From Mycolicibacterium sp. HK-90 (GTDB taxonomy: Bacteria; Actinomycetota; Actinomycetes; Mycobacteriales; Mycobacteriaceae), in the NCBI RefSeq assembly GCF_030486405.1, contig NZ_CP129613.1, positions 930,001 to 994,000 of the forward strand: a stretch of 64,000 bases of DNA. The letters run 5' to 3'. The notes beneath the pieces are model-generated. The model was not told where the DNA came from and did no database searches. It saw only the letters and a program-made list of their open reading frames with translations. A program made the position numbers and the translations under genes. Below, in pieces: positions 16,350-26,405 of the stretch (within the stretch, counting starts at the first letter, position 1; every line of letters begins with the position of its first letter).

Positions 16350-17944
16350 CGCGGATCACCCCCGAGCACAGCCGAGATGTACTGTCCACGATCCAAGACC
16401 TCGGCCGCGGCGCGCTCGCTGTAGGAGAAGATCGGCCCGGCCGCCACGGTCAACGCCAGCCCGACGGCGATCAAAGCGCCCGTCGGAGCCAGCATGCCCA
16501 CCGGCATGCGTCCCACACTGTCACGATCGGCGAACTCGATGTCCTCGATGTCGTCGAGGAGCACTGCAGGCGCTGCCCCGGCCAGATGTCCTTCGGGCGC
16601 ATCGGCGCGGGCCCGCCAGAATGCCTTGGTCCACACCCGGGCCACCACGTAGAGCGTCAGCAGGCTGGTGACCACACTGCCGGTGACCAGGATCCAGGCC
16701 AGTACCGAACCGTTCTCGGCTCCGGCTTCCAGCAGCGCCACCTTTCCGATGAAGCCGGAGAAGGGCGGGATGCCACCGAGGTTGAGTGCGGGTACCACGA
16801 ACACGAACGCCAGCACCGGGCTTGCCGCGGCCAGCCCGCCCAACCTCTGCAACGTCGACGCCCCAGCCTGCCGCTCGATCAGACCGACCACCAGGAACAG
16901 TGTCGTCTGCACCACGATGTGGTGCGCCACGTAGTAGATCGCGCCGGACATGCCGAGCTGGTTGGCCAGCGCGACACCGAACACCATGTAGCCGATATGG
17001 CTGACCAGGGTGAAGGACAGCAGTCGTTTGATGTCGCTCTGGGCGATCGCACCGAGGATGCCGATGACCATGGTGAGTAGGCCGGCGACCAGAAGGACGT
17101 TGTCCATCCCGCCGTCGGGGAACAGCAGCGAATGGGCCCGGATGATCGCGTAGACACCGACTTTCGTCAGCAACCCGGCGAACACCGCGGTGACCGGCGC
17201 GGGTGCGGTGGGGTAGGAGTCGGGCAGCCAGGTCGACAGCGGGAACACGGCGGCCTTGATGCCGAACGCCACCAGCAGCACGGCGAACAGCGCGGTGCGG
17301 GTGCCCGCCGGGATGTCGTCGAGGCGCAACGCCAACTCGGCCATGTTCAGCGTCCCGGTCGCCGCGTACACCAGCGCGATGCCGATCAGGAAGATCAGCG
17401 ACGACACCATCGAGACGAGCACGTACGAGATACCGGCTCGCACGCGGTCCTCGCTGGCGCCGATGGTCAGCAGGACGAAGCTCGCGGCCAGCAGCACCTC
17501 GAAGCCGACGAACAGGTTGAACAGATCACCGGCCAGGAAGGCGGTGCACACGCCGGCCGACAGCACCAGATACGTGGGCAGGAAGATCGACGTCGGCTGG
17601 CGTTCGTCGCCATCGCGGATACCCTGCCCGATGGCGTACGCGACCACCGCCAGCAACACGATGGCCGACACCACGAGCATGAGCGCCGACAGCCGGTCCA
17701 CCACCAGGGTGATGCCCAACGGTCCCATGCCGGGCACGCTCTGGCCCCAGCCACCGACGTGCAGCACCAGCGTGCCGTCCCGGTCGGCGAGGTACACCAG
17801 CGCCGCGCACACCACCACCACGGCCGTCAGCGCGAACTGGGTGATGACCCGCTGCAACCGCGGACGGCGCCCGGCCACCAGCGTCGCCGCCGCGGCCAGC
17901 GCCGGGATCAGTACCGGCAGGGGGATCAGGGCCTGGGCGCTCAC
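16346..17944 (-). CDS. mrpD: Mrp cation/proton antiporter subunit D
   Basis: The 532-residue, polytopic protein belongs to the proton-conducting transporter family shared with complex I subunits ND2/ND4/ND5. FPLSTWLPDSYPTAPAPVTA and the following lysine- and histidine-bearing helices (SDIKRLLSFTLVSHIGYM) are the conserved channel elements. With MrpA it forms the ion-translocating core. The start overlaps mrpC as GTGA. The C-terminal tail (about 470-532) is hydrophilic then hydrophobic, usual for actinobacterial MrpD. Confidence 0.94.
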   Translation of the reverse strand: MSAQALIPLPVLIPALAAAATLVAGRRPRLQRVITQFALTAVVVVCAALVYLADRDGTLVLHVGGWGQSVPGMGPLGITLVVDRLSALMLVVSAIVLLAVVAYAIGQGIRDGDERQPTSIFLPTYLVLSAGVCTAFLAGDLFNLFVGFEVLLAASFVLLTIGASEDRVRAGISYVLVSMVSSLIFLIGIALVYAATGTLNMAELALRLDDIPAGTRTALFAVLLVAFGIKAAVFPLSTWLPDSYPTAPAPVTAVFAGLLTKVGVYAIIRAHSLLFPDGGMDNVLLVAGLLTMVIGILGAIAQSDIKRLLSFTLVSHIGYMVFGVALANQLGMSGAIYYVAHHIVVQTTLFLVVGLIERQAGASTLQRLGGLAAASPVLAFVFVVPALNLGGIPPFSGFIGKVALLEAGAENGSVLAWILVTGSVVTSLLTLYVVARVWTKAFWRARADAPEGHLAGAAPAVLLDDIEDIEFADRDSVGRMPVGMLAPTGALIAVGLALTVAAGPIFSYSERAAAEVLDRGQYISAVLGGDPR

Positions 17945-18402
17945 TTCGACCCCTCGAATCCCGGCAGCGCGTCGAGTTCGTCGGGCGCGTCGGTATCGCG
18001 ATGGGGGTCGGCCACCGGAATGACTTCTTCTTCCTGAGCGCTCGACCGCTGGGAGACGCGGGTGTCCTCCGGGTCGTTGCCGACTTCTTCGACCGTGGTG
18101 AGTCGATACGAGCGGTAGGCCAGCGCCAGCACGAACGCCGCCAGCCCCATGCTGATGACGATCGCGGTGAGGATCATGCCCTGGGCCAGGGGATCGGCGT
18201 CGGTGGTGGCGCCGTTGCTGGTGCGCCCGCGGATCGGCGGATTACCCCCGCGGCCACCGACCGTGAGGATCAACAGGTTGACCGCATTGCCGATCAGCAA
18301 CAGCCCCAACAGCATCCGGGTCAGATTGCGTTCGAGCAGCAGGTACACACCGGTGCTGGTGAGGCCGCCGATGATGATCAGCGTGATCAGGAACGTCGTC
18401 AT
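17941..18402 (-). CDS. mrpC: Mrp cation/proton antiporter subunit C
   Basis: A 153-residue NuoK-like subunit with three membrane helices: GGLTSTGVYLLLERNLTRML, LLLIGNAVNLLILTVGG and ALVLTAIVISMGLAAFVLAL-like segments. The glutamate in helix 1 region (LLERN) is typical. The hydrophilic tail of about 45 residues is longer than in Bacillus MrpC. It overlaps both neighbours by four bases. Confidence 0.93.
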   Translation of the reverse strand: MTTFLITLIIIGGLTSTGVYLLLERNLTRMLLGLLLIGNAVNLLILTVGGRGGNPPIRGRTSNGATTDADPLAQGMILTAIVISMGLAAFVLALAYRSYRLTTVEEVGNDPEDTRVSQRSSAQEEEVIPVADPHRDTDAPDELDALPGFEGSK

Positions 18403-21251
18403 CGGGCGATCTCCGTATCCACGCGGGCGCCGAGGCTGCGCAAGATGTCGAGCACCAAACCGACGACGATGAGATACACCCCCAGATCGAAGAACAGCGC
18501 GGTCACCATCTTGACCGAACCCAGCACCGGCACGTCGAACTGCAGAACCGCGGAGGACAACGCGGGCGCGCCCAACAGGATCGAGGCAACCGCCGTCCCC
18601 GCCGAGAGACCGAGCCCCGTGCCGAGGATCTTGCCCGCGTCGAGCGGCAGCGTCTCGCCCAGCTCGTAGCGGCCACCGGCCAGGTACCGCAGCACCAGCG
18701 CCAGGCCCGCGGTCAACCCGCCGGCGAAACCGCCGCCGGGAGTGTTGTGCCCGGCGAAGAAGAAGTACGCCGAGAGCACCATGATGAGCGGGAAGATGAC
18801 GCGCGTCGCGACCTCCAGCACCAGTGACCGGTGCCGAGGATCGCGCAGCTCGCTGCCGCGTAGCCAGGTGACATCGCCGACAGCCGGGCTGTACACGCCG
18901 ACGGGTCCGATGTCGGGCTGGCCGACGGCCGTGCTGACGCGCGGTGCGGAGCCGAATCGCCGGTGCCGGAACACCAGCGACGCCACACCCGTGGCGGCCA
19001 CCAGCAGCACCATCACCTCGCCCAAGGTGTCCCAGGCGCGGATGTCGACCAGCAGCACGTTGACCGCGTTGGCCCCGTGCCCGCGGTAATAGGCGGCGTC
19101 GGGGATCAGCTCGGCGACGCCGGCGCCGTTGCGGGCGGCCATCGCGAACACCGCGAGCGTGGTGACCGTTGCGCCCACCGCCAGCGCCAGCGCCGCGCGC
19201 GGCAGCCGGTGGCGGTTGATGTTGGTGGCGTCGGCCTCGGCGGGCAGGATCCGGAGGACCAGCACGAAGATCACCAAAACCAGTGTCTCGACCAGGAATT
19301 GGGTCAACGCCAGGTCAGGTGCGCCGTGGAAGGCGAAGATCGCGCCACAGCCGTAGCCGGTCACCCCGACCAGCAGCACCGCGGCCAGCCGGTTACGCAT
19401 CACCGTCGCGCCGATCGCGGCTGCCAGCATCAGCAACCCGACCACCACCTGCAGCGGAGAATCCCACAGCGCGAAGTCCGGGCGGTCCCGGGCGCCCAGC
19501 GCCAGCATCACGATCGGCAGGACCACCAGCGTCGACAGGATCACCGACTGGGTGGCCGGTAGCGAGCCGCGCTGGGTTTCACCCGTCAAGCGCACCGAGG
19601 CGATGTCCAGACCGCGGATCACCGCGTCGTACATGTGGTCGGCGTTACCCAGCGGGCGATAGGCGAACCGGGTGCGGGGCAAACGGTTCCGTCCGAAGAA
19701 CACGGCGGTGCCGACGGCGAGGACCACCACCGAGAGCAACAGTGGCAGGCCGAGCCCGTGCCACAGGGCCAGGTGATAGCCCGACCCGCCTGGCATGGTG
19801 TCGGCGTATTCGTCGAGCACCGCGTCCATCCCGGCCGGCCACAGCCCGAAGCCCAGGCCGGCGGCGGCCAGGACCGCCGGGCCGGCCAGGAAAGTCGTTG
19901 AGGGACGGTGCATTTCAACGACGCGGGTGCTCGGCTTCGAAAGTCCCTTGTCGGAGAACGCGCCCCACATGAAACGCAGGCTGTACATGGTGGTGAACAC
20001 CGATCCGACGACGATGCCGGTCAGCACCCACGGAGCCGCTGAGCCGAGCGCCGGGCTGTGCAGAACCGTCTCGAGGTCGGCTTCCTTGGCGACGAACCCG
20101 AAGAACGGCGGCAGCGCGGCCATGCTTGCGGTCGCACACGCGGCGATGATCAGCAGCGGCTTGCACTGGCGCCCCAAGCCGGCGAGACGGCGGATGTCGC
20201 GGGTGCCGGTGGTGTGGTCGATGATGCCCACCACCATGAACAGTGCCGCCTTGAACATCGCGTGCGCGCACAACATGGCCAGCCCGGCCAGCATCATGTC
20301 GCTGCCGCCGGTGCCCACCATCACAGTGATCAGGCCGAGCTGGCTGACCGTGCCGAACGCCAGGATCAACTTCAGGTCGTATTCACGGACGGCACGCCAG
20401 CCGGCCAGCAGCATCGTGAGCAACCCGAGGCCGATCACCATCGGCCGCCACAGCGGTGTCTCGGCGAAACCCGGCGCCATCCGCGCCACCAGATACACAC
20501 CGGCCTTGACCATCGCAGCGGCGTGCAGATAGGCACTGACCGGGGTCGGTGCGGCCATCGCGCCGGGCAGCCAGAAGTGCATCGGCACAATCGCCGACTT
20601 GGACAGCGCGCCGATGAGGATCAGCGCGATCCCGATCGCGGCCGCGGTCCCGCCCGGGGGAGAGGCGATCAACTCCGACAACAGGTAGGTGCCGGCCAGG
20701 TTGCCCAGCACGATGATGCCGACCAGCATGGCCAGGCCACCGAAGGTGGTGACGAGCAGCGCCTGGGTGGCGGCCCGGCGGCTGGTGGCCCGCTCGGCGT
20801 AGTGCCCGACCAGCAGGAACGACAACACCGTGGTGGTTTCCCAGAAGATGTAGAGCACCAGCATGTTGTCGCTGACCACCAGGCCGAACATCGATCCGGA
20901 GAAGGCGACCAGCTCGGCGGCGAAGCTCGGCAGCCGCTTCTCGATCTTGCCGTCGTGGTGGTGGAAATACTCGCCGCAGTAGAACAGCACCAATGCGCCG
21001 ATCGCGAGCACCAGCACGCTCATGATCGCGGCCAGCGAGTCGAACCGCAGCGTGATGTCCATCGACAATTCGTGCAGCCACGGGATGCTCACCGTCGGGA
21101 CGCGATCGTGGCTGGGCCAGTTCAAGCCGACCCAGGCCAGGGAGCCGAGCGGCACCAGGGCCAGGGGATAGAACGCTCGCCGCCCCCATTTGGCCACCAG
21201 AAGTGGCGCCAGCGCGGTTGCGACCGCGTGGGCGAGGAGAACGGCGAGCAT
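18399..21251 (-). CDS. mrpA: Mrp antiporter subunit A with fused MrpB domain
   Basis: This 950-residue protein carries the NuoL-like MrpA core (about 1-500, including SKSAIVPMHFWLPGAMAAPT and the lysine/histidine helices), an MbhE/MbhD-like middle part (about 590-770) and a C-terminal MnhB domain (about 800-950; VIFPLIMVLSAYFFFAGHNTP, PGGGFAGGLTAGLAL). No separate mrpB exists between A and C, so the fusion supplies it, as in several actinobacteria. It begins an operon that runs through mrpG to a methyltransferase and a small membrane protein. It shares a divergent promoter region with the flavin monooxygenase gene. Confidence 0.93.
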   Translation of the reverse strand: MLAVLLAHAVATALAPLLVAKWGRRAFYPLALVPLGSLAWVGLNWPSHDRVPTVSIPWLHELSMDITLRFDSLAAIMSVLVLAIGALVLFYCGEYFHHHDGKIEKRLPSFAAELVAFSGSMFGLVVSDNMLVLYIFWETTTVLSFLLVGHYAERATSRRAATQALLVTTFGGLAMLVGIIVLGNLAGTYLLSELIASPPGGTAAAIGIALILIGALSKSAIVPMHFWLPGAMAAPTPVSAYLHAAAMVKAGVYLVARMAPGFAETPLWRPMVIGLGLLTMLLAGWRAVREYDLKLILAFGTVSQLGLITVMVGTGGSDMMLAGLAMLCAHAMFKAALFMVVGIIDHTTGTRDIRRLAGLGRQCKPLLIIAACATASMAALPPFFGFVAKEADLETVLHSPALGSAAPWVLTGIVVGSVFTTMYSLRFMWGAFSDKGLSKPSTRVVEMHRPSTTFLAGPAVLAAAGLGFGLWPAGMDAVLDEYADTMPGGSGYHLALWHGLGLPLLLSVVVLAVGTAVFFGRNRLPRTRFAYRPLGNADHMYDAVIRGLDIASVRLTGETQRGSLPATQSVILSTLVVLPIVMLALGARDRPDFALWDSPLQVVVGLLMLAAAIGATVMRNRLAAVLLVGVTGYGCGAIFAFHGAPDLALTQFLVETLVLVIFVLVLRILPAEADATNINRHRLPRAALALAVGATVTTLAVFAMAARNGAGVAELIPDAAYYRGHGANAVNVLLVDIRAWDTLGEVMVLLVAATGVASLVFRHRRFGSAPRVSTAVGQPDIGPVGVYSPAVGDVTWLRGSELRDPRHRSLVLEVATRVIFPLIMVLSAYFFFAGHNTPGGGFAGGLTAGLALVLRYLAGGRYELGETLPLDAGKILGTGLGLSAGTAVASILLGAPALSSAVLQFDVPVLGSVKMVTALFFDLGVYLIVVGLVLDILRSLGARVDTEIAR

Positions 21252-21382
21252 GGCACTCCGATCGGGTTGGGGTCGGGGTGTCAGCCTTAATTGGCTTTCG
21301 GGCTTTGGTTAACCATTCTACGTGGGCCGTTATGGCTACGATCAGGCTGCAGAGCAGTCGCGGCGGCAGGGGGTGAATTGCC
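21252..21382. promoter_or_regulatory. Divergent promoter region mrpA / flavin monooxygenase
   Basis: The 131 bases between the two starts must hold both promoters. An AT-rich patch around 21285-21325 (TTAATTGG, TTGGTTAACCATT with the palindrome GGTTAACC at about 21307-21314) is the most likely place for them. GGGGGTG just before the GTG at 21383 is the ribosome binding site of the monooxygenase. Confidence 0.45.
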
Positions 21383-22807
21383 GTGGCAACCAACGGGGTT
21401 CTGGTGGTCGGGGCCGGACCGACCGGTTTGATGCTGGCCTGTGAGCTCGCCCTCGGCGGAGTTCCGGTCACGGTGGCCGAGGAACGCACCTCGACGCCCA
21501 ACGTCACCCGCGCCTTCGCCGTGCATGCGCGGACCCTGGAATTGCTCGACGGCCGGGGGCTCGTCGACGAGTTGCTGGACCGGGGGCTCGAGGTGGGCGC
21601 GGTGGCGCCGCCCGGCGGGGCCACGCTGGACCTGCGGGAGCTGCCGACCCGGTTCGGCATGGTGCTGATCGTTCCGCAGAGCGGCACCGAGCATGTCCTC
21701 GAGGCCCGGGCCACCGAACTCGGAATCCAGGTGCGCCGGGGTGCCGAGGTGGTGGGACTGCGGCAGGACGACGCCGGGGTGAGCGTGGAGTTGAGGGGCG
21801 GGGAGACGCTGCGCGCCGAGTACGTGGTCGGCTGCGACGGTGCCCACAGCACGATCCGGCGCCTCGTCGGCATCGACTTCGTCGGCAAACAGTACGAGAC
21901 GCACATCCTGCTCGCCGACGTCCGGTTGGCATCGCCGCCCGAGGAGACCCTGTTCGCCCGGACCGGCACCGAGGGCGTGGTGCTGTTCGTCCCGTTCGGC
22001 GACGGCTGGTTCCGTGCCATCGCGTGGGACCGGCTGCGCGAGCAGGCGCCGTTGGACGAGGCGGTGACGCTCGACGAGATGCGCGACGCGTTCCGCCGGA
22101 TCGCCGGCGACGACTACGGCATGACCGAGATGCGGTGGAGTTCGCGGTTCCTCAGCGAGCGGCGCCAGGCTCGGCACTACCGGTCAGGTCGGGTGTTCCT
22201 GGCCGGCGATGCCGCGCACGTGCATTCGCCGCTGGGCGGGCAGGGCATGAACACCGGGCTCGGTGACGCGTTCAACCTGGGCTGGAAGCTGGCGTTGGCG
22301 GTAAGGGGCCAGGCGCCGTCCTGGCTTTTGGACAGCTATGAACGCGAACGCCATCCCGTCGGCGCCGCGGTGCTGCGGTTGACCGATGCGTTCAACCAGG
22401 TGGTGCTGAGTTCGGCGGCCACCCGGCGGGTGCGGGTGCTGGTCCTGGGGATCGTGCTGCGCATTCCGCGGACGCGGCGGTTCCTCGCCGAGCGGCTGAG
22501 CGGCATCGGTATCGCCTATCCACGCGCTAAGGACGAGGACTGGCTGGTGGGGCGTCGCATGGCCGACGTGGACTGCGGTGGGACGCGGTTGTACGAGCTG
22601 CTGCGGGGCGGGAAGTTCGTGCTTGTCACCGCTGAGGCCGTCGATATCGGTGACGCCGACGTGGTGCAGGCGATCGACAACCGACCCGAACTTCCCGACG
22701 CGGTGCTGGTCCGGCCAGACGGGTATGTGGCATGGGCCAGCGAGCGGTTGCCGCATCCCGCCGAAGTGCGTGCCGCGATCGCGCACTGGACGTCTGCGGG
22801 CGGATAG
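21383..22807 (+). CDS. FAD-dependent aromatic monooxygenase (PHBH/PCP hydroxylase type)
   Basis: This is a 474-residue class A flavoprotein hydroxylase. The dinucleotide-binding VLVVGAGPTGLMLACELAL is at the N-terminus, VVGCDGAHSTIRRLVG is the DG motif, and LAGDAAHVHSPLGGQGMNTG contains the GD motif of FAD ribityl binding. The last 110 residues form the thioredoxin-like tail of phenol hydroxylase relatives. Such enzymes use NAD(P)H and O2 to hydroxylate phenolic rings or polyketides; the substrate is unknown. The gene stands alone between mrpA (divergent) and a permease gene whose stop is 8 bases away. Confidence 0.9.
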   Translation: MATNGVLVVGAGPTGLMLACELALGGVPVTVAEERTSTPNVTRAFAVHARTLELLDGRGLVDELLDRGLEVGAVAPPGGATLDLRELPTRFGMVLIVPQSGTEHVLEARATELGIQVRRGAEVVGLRQDDAGVSVELRGGETLRAEYVVGCDGAHSTIRRLVGIDFVGKQYETHILLADVRLASPPEETLFARTGTEGVVLFVPFGDGWFRAIAWDRLREQAPLDEAVTLDEMRDAFRRIAGDDYGMTEMRWSSRFLSERRQARHYRSGRVFLAGDAAHVHSPLGGQGMNTGLGDAFNLGWKLALAVRGQAPSWLLDSYERERHPVGAAVLRLTDAFNQVVLSSAATRRVRVLVLGIVLRIPRTRRFLAERLSGIGIAYPRAKDEDWLVGRRMADVDCGGTRLYELLRGGKFVLVTAEAVDIGDADVVQAIDNRPELPDAVLVRPDGYVAWASERLPHPAEVRAAIAHWTSAGG

Positions 22808-22815
22808 CACGAGCC

Positions 22816-24102
22816 TCAGAAGTACCGCAGCCAGACGTACACCCACGCGAGCGCCGTACTCAGCGCGGTGACCACGATGCCGTATCGGGTGAACCGCCAG
22901 AAGCTGATCGGATGCCCGGCCCGCTTGGCGATGCCGATGGCCACCACATTGGCGCTGGCGGCGATGGCGGTGCCGTTACCGCTGAAACATGCGCCCAAAG
23001 CGAACGCCCACCACAGCGCCTGCCCGGTATCCGCGTCAGGAGCCTGCGCCACCATCGACTCGACCACCGGCGTCATCGTCGCGGTATAGGGAATGTTGTC
23101 GACGAACGCACCGACCACCGAGGACCCGAACAGCAACGCCGTCGCCGCCCCGAACCAGTTGTCTCCGAAGGCCGATTCGGCCACCGACCCGAGCGCTCCG
23201 ATGACGCCGGTGTGCACCAACCCGGCGACCATCACGAACAGTCCCATGAAGAACACCAGCGTCGGCCACTCCACTTCGGGCAGGACCTCGGCCACGTCGA
23301 TGTCGGTGACCAGCAGCATGGCCCCGGCGCCGAGCAACGCCACGATCGACGGAGCGACATGCAGCACCGAATGCAGTGCGAACCCGACGATGACCACGTT
23401 CAGCACCAGAAGGGACCGGATCAGCAGGCGCTTGTCCTTGATCGCGCGACGCTCCTGCAGGGCCATCACCTCGTCGACGTGCACCTGGCCGGGGCGCAGG
23501 TCGGCCCGGAACAGCAGCCGGGTGAACAGGACGAACAGCGCGAAGATGATGACGACGATCGGCGCCATGTGCACCAGGAAATCGTTGAAGGTCAGGCCGG
23601 CGCGACTGCCGATGATGATGTTCGGCGGATCCCCGATCAAGGTGGCGGCGCCGCCGATGTTGGAGGCCAGCACCTCGGCGATCAGGTAGGGCTGCGGCGC
23701 GATGCGCAGGCGGTCGCAGATCACGAGGGTTACCGGCGCGATCAGCAGGATGATCGTCACGTTGTCGAGCACCGGCGAGGCGAACGCCGTGATCGCCATC
23801 AACATGACCATGAGGCGGAACGGGTTGCCGCGGGAGCGCTTGGCCGCCCAGATCGCGAGGAAGTCGAAAAGTCCGGTCTGTTTGATGACGCCGACGATCA
23901 CCATCATCCCGAGCAGCAGGAAGATGACGTTCCAGTCGATGCCCTCGTGTTCAGAGTGGAACACCTCCGCGCCCGGGATCAGCCCGAGCAACGCCATCAG
24001 GCCGGCGGCCACCAGGACGGTCTTGACCTTGTCGGCTCTTTCGGTGGCGATGAACCAGAAGGCGACGACGAAGATCGTCAACGCCAGGATCGGAGCCAGC
24101 AT
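22816..24102 (-). CDS. ArsB/NhaD-type (ion transporter superfamily) permease
   Basis: The 428-residue protein has about 11 membrane segments and the duplicated structure of the IT superfamily. ASPVLDNVTIILLIAPV and the later AFVDNIPYTATMTPV are inverted equivalents, with NIGGAATLIGDPPNIIIG between. This set fits NhaD, the human P-protein and mycobacterial Rv2684/Rv2685-like proteins annotated as arsenical pumps; Na+/H+ exchange is equally possible. A CBS-domain gene precedes it by 12 bases and probably modulates it. Confidence 0.85.
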   Translation of the reverse strand: MLAPILALTIFVVAFWFIATERADKVKTVLVAAGLMALLGLIPGAEVFHSEHEGIDWNVIFLLLGMMVIVGVIKQTGLFDFLAIWAAKRSRGNPFRLMVMLMAITAFASPVLDNVTIILLIAPVTLVICDRLRIAPQPYLIAEVLASNIGGAATLIGDPPNIIIGSRAGLTFNDFLVHMAPIVVIIFALFVLFTRLLFRADLRPGQVHVDEVMALQERRAIKDKRLLIRSLLVLNVVIVGFALHSVLHVAPSIVALLGAGAMLLVTDIDVAEVLPEVEWPTLVFFMGLFVMVAGLVHTGVIGALGSVAESAFGDNWFGAATALLFGSSVVGAFVDNIPYTATMTPVVESMVAQAPDADTGQALWWAFALGACFSGNGTAIAASANVVAIGIAKRAGHPISFWRFTRYGIVVTALSTALAWVYVWLRYF

Positions 24103-24114
24103 CGGCCCGAGGGG

Positions 24115-24603
24115 TCAGTCGCCGGGCCCGGAGACCGCGAGGCTCGTCAACAGCCGCTCCAGCGTGACCGCGCCCGTGAGCCGTCCGCTGCGGTCGACGA
24201 CGGCGATGAGCGGACTCCGTTTGTTGGCCATCACGGTGGCGATCTCCAGCAGGGTGGCGTCGGGCGTCACGGTCGCGGGTTTGGTCGCAGGCCCGGGGAG
24301 ACAGTCGCCGACCGTGAGTTTGCCGGGCCCGTGCCAGAACAGGTCGGCGTGAATCTCGTCGACCGTGCGGACCAATGCCGGATCATCCTGGTAGGACTCG
24401 GGAATCGCCAACCGCAACACCTGAGTTCCCGGCAGCACTGCGACGGGTCGGTCGTCCTCGTCGACCACCACCAGGCCGGGCAGCCGGTTGACGACCATCA
24501 GTTGGACGGCCTTGGAGACCGGATCGTCGATCCGCACCGTCGGCAGATGGGCCGCGATTTCATGTGCCTGCATGAGTTCGTTCCAATGCGTCGCTACTGT
24601 CAT
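24115..24603 (-). CDS. CBS-domain protein paired with permease
   Basis: A 162-residue protein made of two CBS motifs: about 15-75 ([18 protein letters not shown] start, [19 protein letters not shown]) and about 105-160 ([36 protein letters not shown]). CBS pairs bind adenosyl ligands or sense ionic strength and gate transporters. Being 12 bases upstream of the permease on the same strand, it is likely its regulatory subunit. ATG 24603 has GAGGAC upstream. It is divergent from the histidine kinase gene. Confidence 0.87.
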   Translation of the reverse strand: MTVATHWNELMQAHEIAAHLPTVRIDDPVSKAVQLMVVNRLPGLVVVDEDDRPVAVLPGTQVLRLAIPESYQDDPALVRTVDEIHADLFWHGPGKLTVGDCLPGPATKPATVTPDATLLEIATVMANKRSPLIAVVDRSGRLTGAVTLERLLTSLAVSGPGD

Positions 24604-24798
24604 CGTCCTCGTTCTCCGATCGATTCGGGACGGCTCTGCGCAATGCCAGTGCGGACTGGCGGTCCGATTTCCTCTCGGCCCCGGCGGTGGTGCCAGTGTG
24701 GGTGAGCCGAAGGTCGATGACCATTGGGGCTGACACCCATTCCGTGGGGGGTTCTGCCTGTATGGACAAGAGCGGTGCTCGCCGGTCACGCTGGTGAG

Positions 24799-25758
24799 GT
24801 GAAACCGGCGCGCTCCCCGGCGGCCGCGTTGTTCCGTCGGGTGTTCCTGATCAACGGGTTGATCTTCACGCTGGGCACCCTGATCCTCGCGCTGTCACCG
24901 GCGTCGGTGTCTTCACGGATAAAACTCACCGAAATCCCAGTTTTGGGCATAGGTTTGGCGATTATCCTCACGGCCAACGCCCTACTCCTGAGGTCCAGTC
25001 TTGCCCCATTGGATCGGCTCGCCGCGTCAATGCGGCGAGTCGATCCGCCCAAGCGCAGCGATCGCGTCGACGATCGAGGCAGCGGCGACCTGCAGCACCT
25101 GATCGAATCGTTCAACGCCATGCTGGACCGGTTGGAGACCGAACGGACCACCGCGAGTGCGTCGGCGCTCGCGGCTCAGGAGAACGAACGTCAGCGCATC
25201 GCACGAGAGTTGCACGACGAGATCGGCCAGACGCTGACTGTTGCGCTGCTGACCCTCAAACGGGCTGTCGACCGGGCTCCGGCGTCGATCCACGCCGAAC
25301 TCGCCGACGCGCAGGAGATCGTACGATCCAGCCTCGACGAGGTGCGTGACATCGCCCGAAGGCTGCGGCCCGACGCGTTGGAGGATCTCGGGCTGCACAG
25401 CGCGCTGAACGCCTTGTGCAGTGACTTTGCCCAGGCCTCCCGCATCGCCGTGGTCAAACACATTGCGCTGCAAGAAGATCGGCTGAGGTCGGAGGTGGAG
25501 CTGGTCTGCTATCGGATCGCGCAGGAAAGTTTGACGAATGTGGCGCGCCACTCCGGAGCCCGCAAGGTGTGGGTGGACCTGCACGCCGCAGAGGGGGAAC
25601 TCACGCTGCGCGTCGCCGATGACGGTTGCGGTGGCGTCGAGGCCGAGGGGGCGGGCATCAACGGGATGCGGGAGCGCGCGCTGCTGGTGAACGCCGCGCT
25701 GAGCATCACCTCGCCGCGGGACGGCGGCACCGAGGTGCGGTTGGTGATCCCGCTCTGA
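24799..25758 (+). CDS. NarL-type sensor histidine kinase (HAMP, HisKA_3)
   Basis: About 319 residues: two membrane segments ([19 protein letters not shown] and [19 protein letters not shown]) with almost no periplasmic loop, a HAMP linker, the HisKA_3 phosphorylation box [13 protein letters not shown] and a HATPase domain ([30 protein letters not shown]). The tiny sensor region suggests it detects membrane or cytosolic cues, as LiaS/YxjM-type kinases do. The start is uncertain: GTG 24799 is used; TTG 24724 and GTG 24774 are in frame. The stop overlaps the response regulator start as TGATG. Confidence 0.88.
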   Translation: MKPARSPAAALFRRVFLINGLIFTLGTLILALSPASVSSRIKLTEIPVLGIGLAIILTANALLLRSSLAPLDRLAASMRRVDPPKRSDRVDDRGSGDLQHLIESFNAMLDRLETERTTASASALAAQENERQRIARELHDEIGQTLTVALLTLKRAVDRAPASIHAELADAQEIVRSSLDEVRDIARRLRPDALEDLGLHSALNALCSDFAQASRIAVVKHIALQEDRLRSEVELVCYRIAQESLTNVARHSGARKVWVDLHAAEGELTLRVADDGCGGVEAEGAGINGMRERALLVNAALSITSPRDGGTEVRLVIPL

Positions 25759-26405
25759 TGGCCGCGCGAATCCTGCTTGCCGACGACCACGCCCTGGTCC
25801 GCAGCGGACTGCGGATGATCATCGATGCCGAACCCGATCTGCAGGTGGTGGCCGAGGCCGCCGACGGTTACGAGGCGTTGAGCGCGGTCGAGACGACGCC
25901 GGTGGATCTGGCGATCCTCGACATCGCGATGCCGCGGATGACGGGTCTGCAGGCAGCGCGGGAGATCAACCGACTGCATCCGCGGGTCCGCATCCTCATC
26001 CTGTCGATGTACGACAACGAGCAGTACTTCTTCGAGGCGCTCAAAGCCGGGGCATCGGGATACGTACTGAAGTCGGTCGCCGACCGAGATCTGCTGGAGG
26101 CGTGCCGGGCGACCATGCGGGGCGAACCGTTCCTGTATGCCGGCGCGGTGACGGCGCTGATCCGCGACTATCTGCACCGGTCACGTCAGGGCGGCGAGTT
26201 GCCGGACACCATCCTGACGCCACGTGAGGAAGAAGTGCTGAAGCTCATCGCGGAGGGATACTCGACCCGCGAGATCGCCGTGACGCTGACGATCAGCGCC
26301 AAGACGGTTGATCGGCACCGGACCAACATTCTCGCCAAACTCGGCCTGCGGGACCGGCTGGCGCTGACCCGCTATGCGATCCGCGCCGGGCTCATCGAAC
26401 CGTGA
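25758..26405 (+). CDS. NarL/LuxR-family response regulator
   Basis: A 215-residue regulator with a receiver domain (ILLADDHALVRSG acidic pair, phospho-Asp in LAILDIAMPRM, the conserved lysine in YVLKSVADRD) and a C-terminal LuxR-type HTH (LTPREEEVLKLIAEGYSTRE, AKTVDRHRTNILAKL). It is translated together with the kinase. Targets are not known; the neighbouring permease/CBS or DUF1707 genes are candidates by position. Confidence 0.94.
   Translation: MAARILLADDHALVRSGLRMIIDAEPDLQVVAEAADGYEALSAVETTPVDLAILDIAMPRMTGLQAAREINRLHPRVRILILSMYDNEQYFFEALKAGASGYVLKSVADRDLLEACRATMRGEPFLYAGAVTALIRDYLHRSRQGGELPDTILTPREEEVLKLIAEGYSTREIAVTLTISAKTVDRHRTNILAKLGLRDRLALTRYAIRAGLIEP

Noticed and set aside
22732..24705. 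Plus-strand frame of 657 codons rich in His, Gln and Asp
   Set aside because: Antisense shadow of the permease and CBS genes; composition typical of reversed membrane-protein codons.
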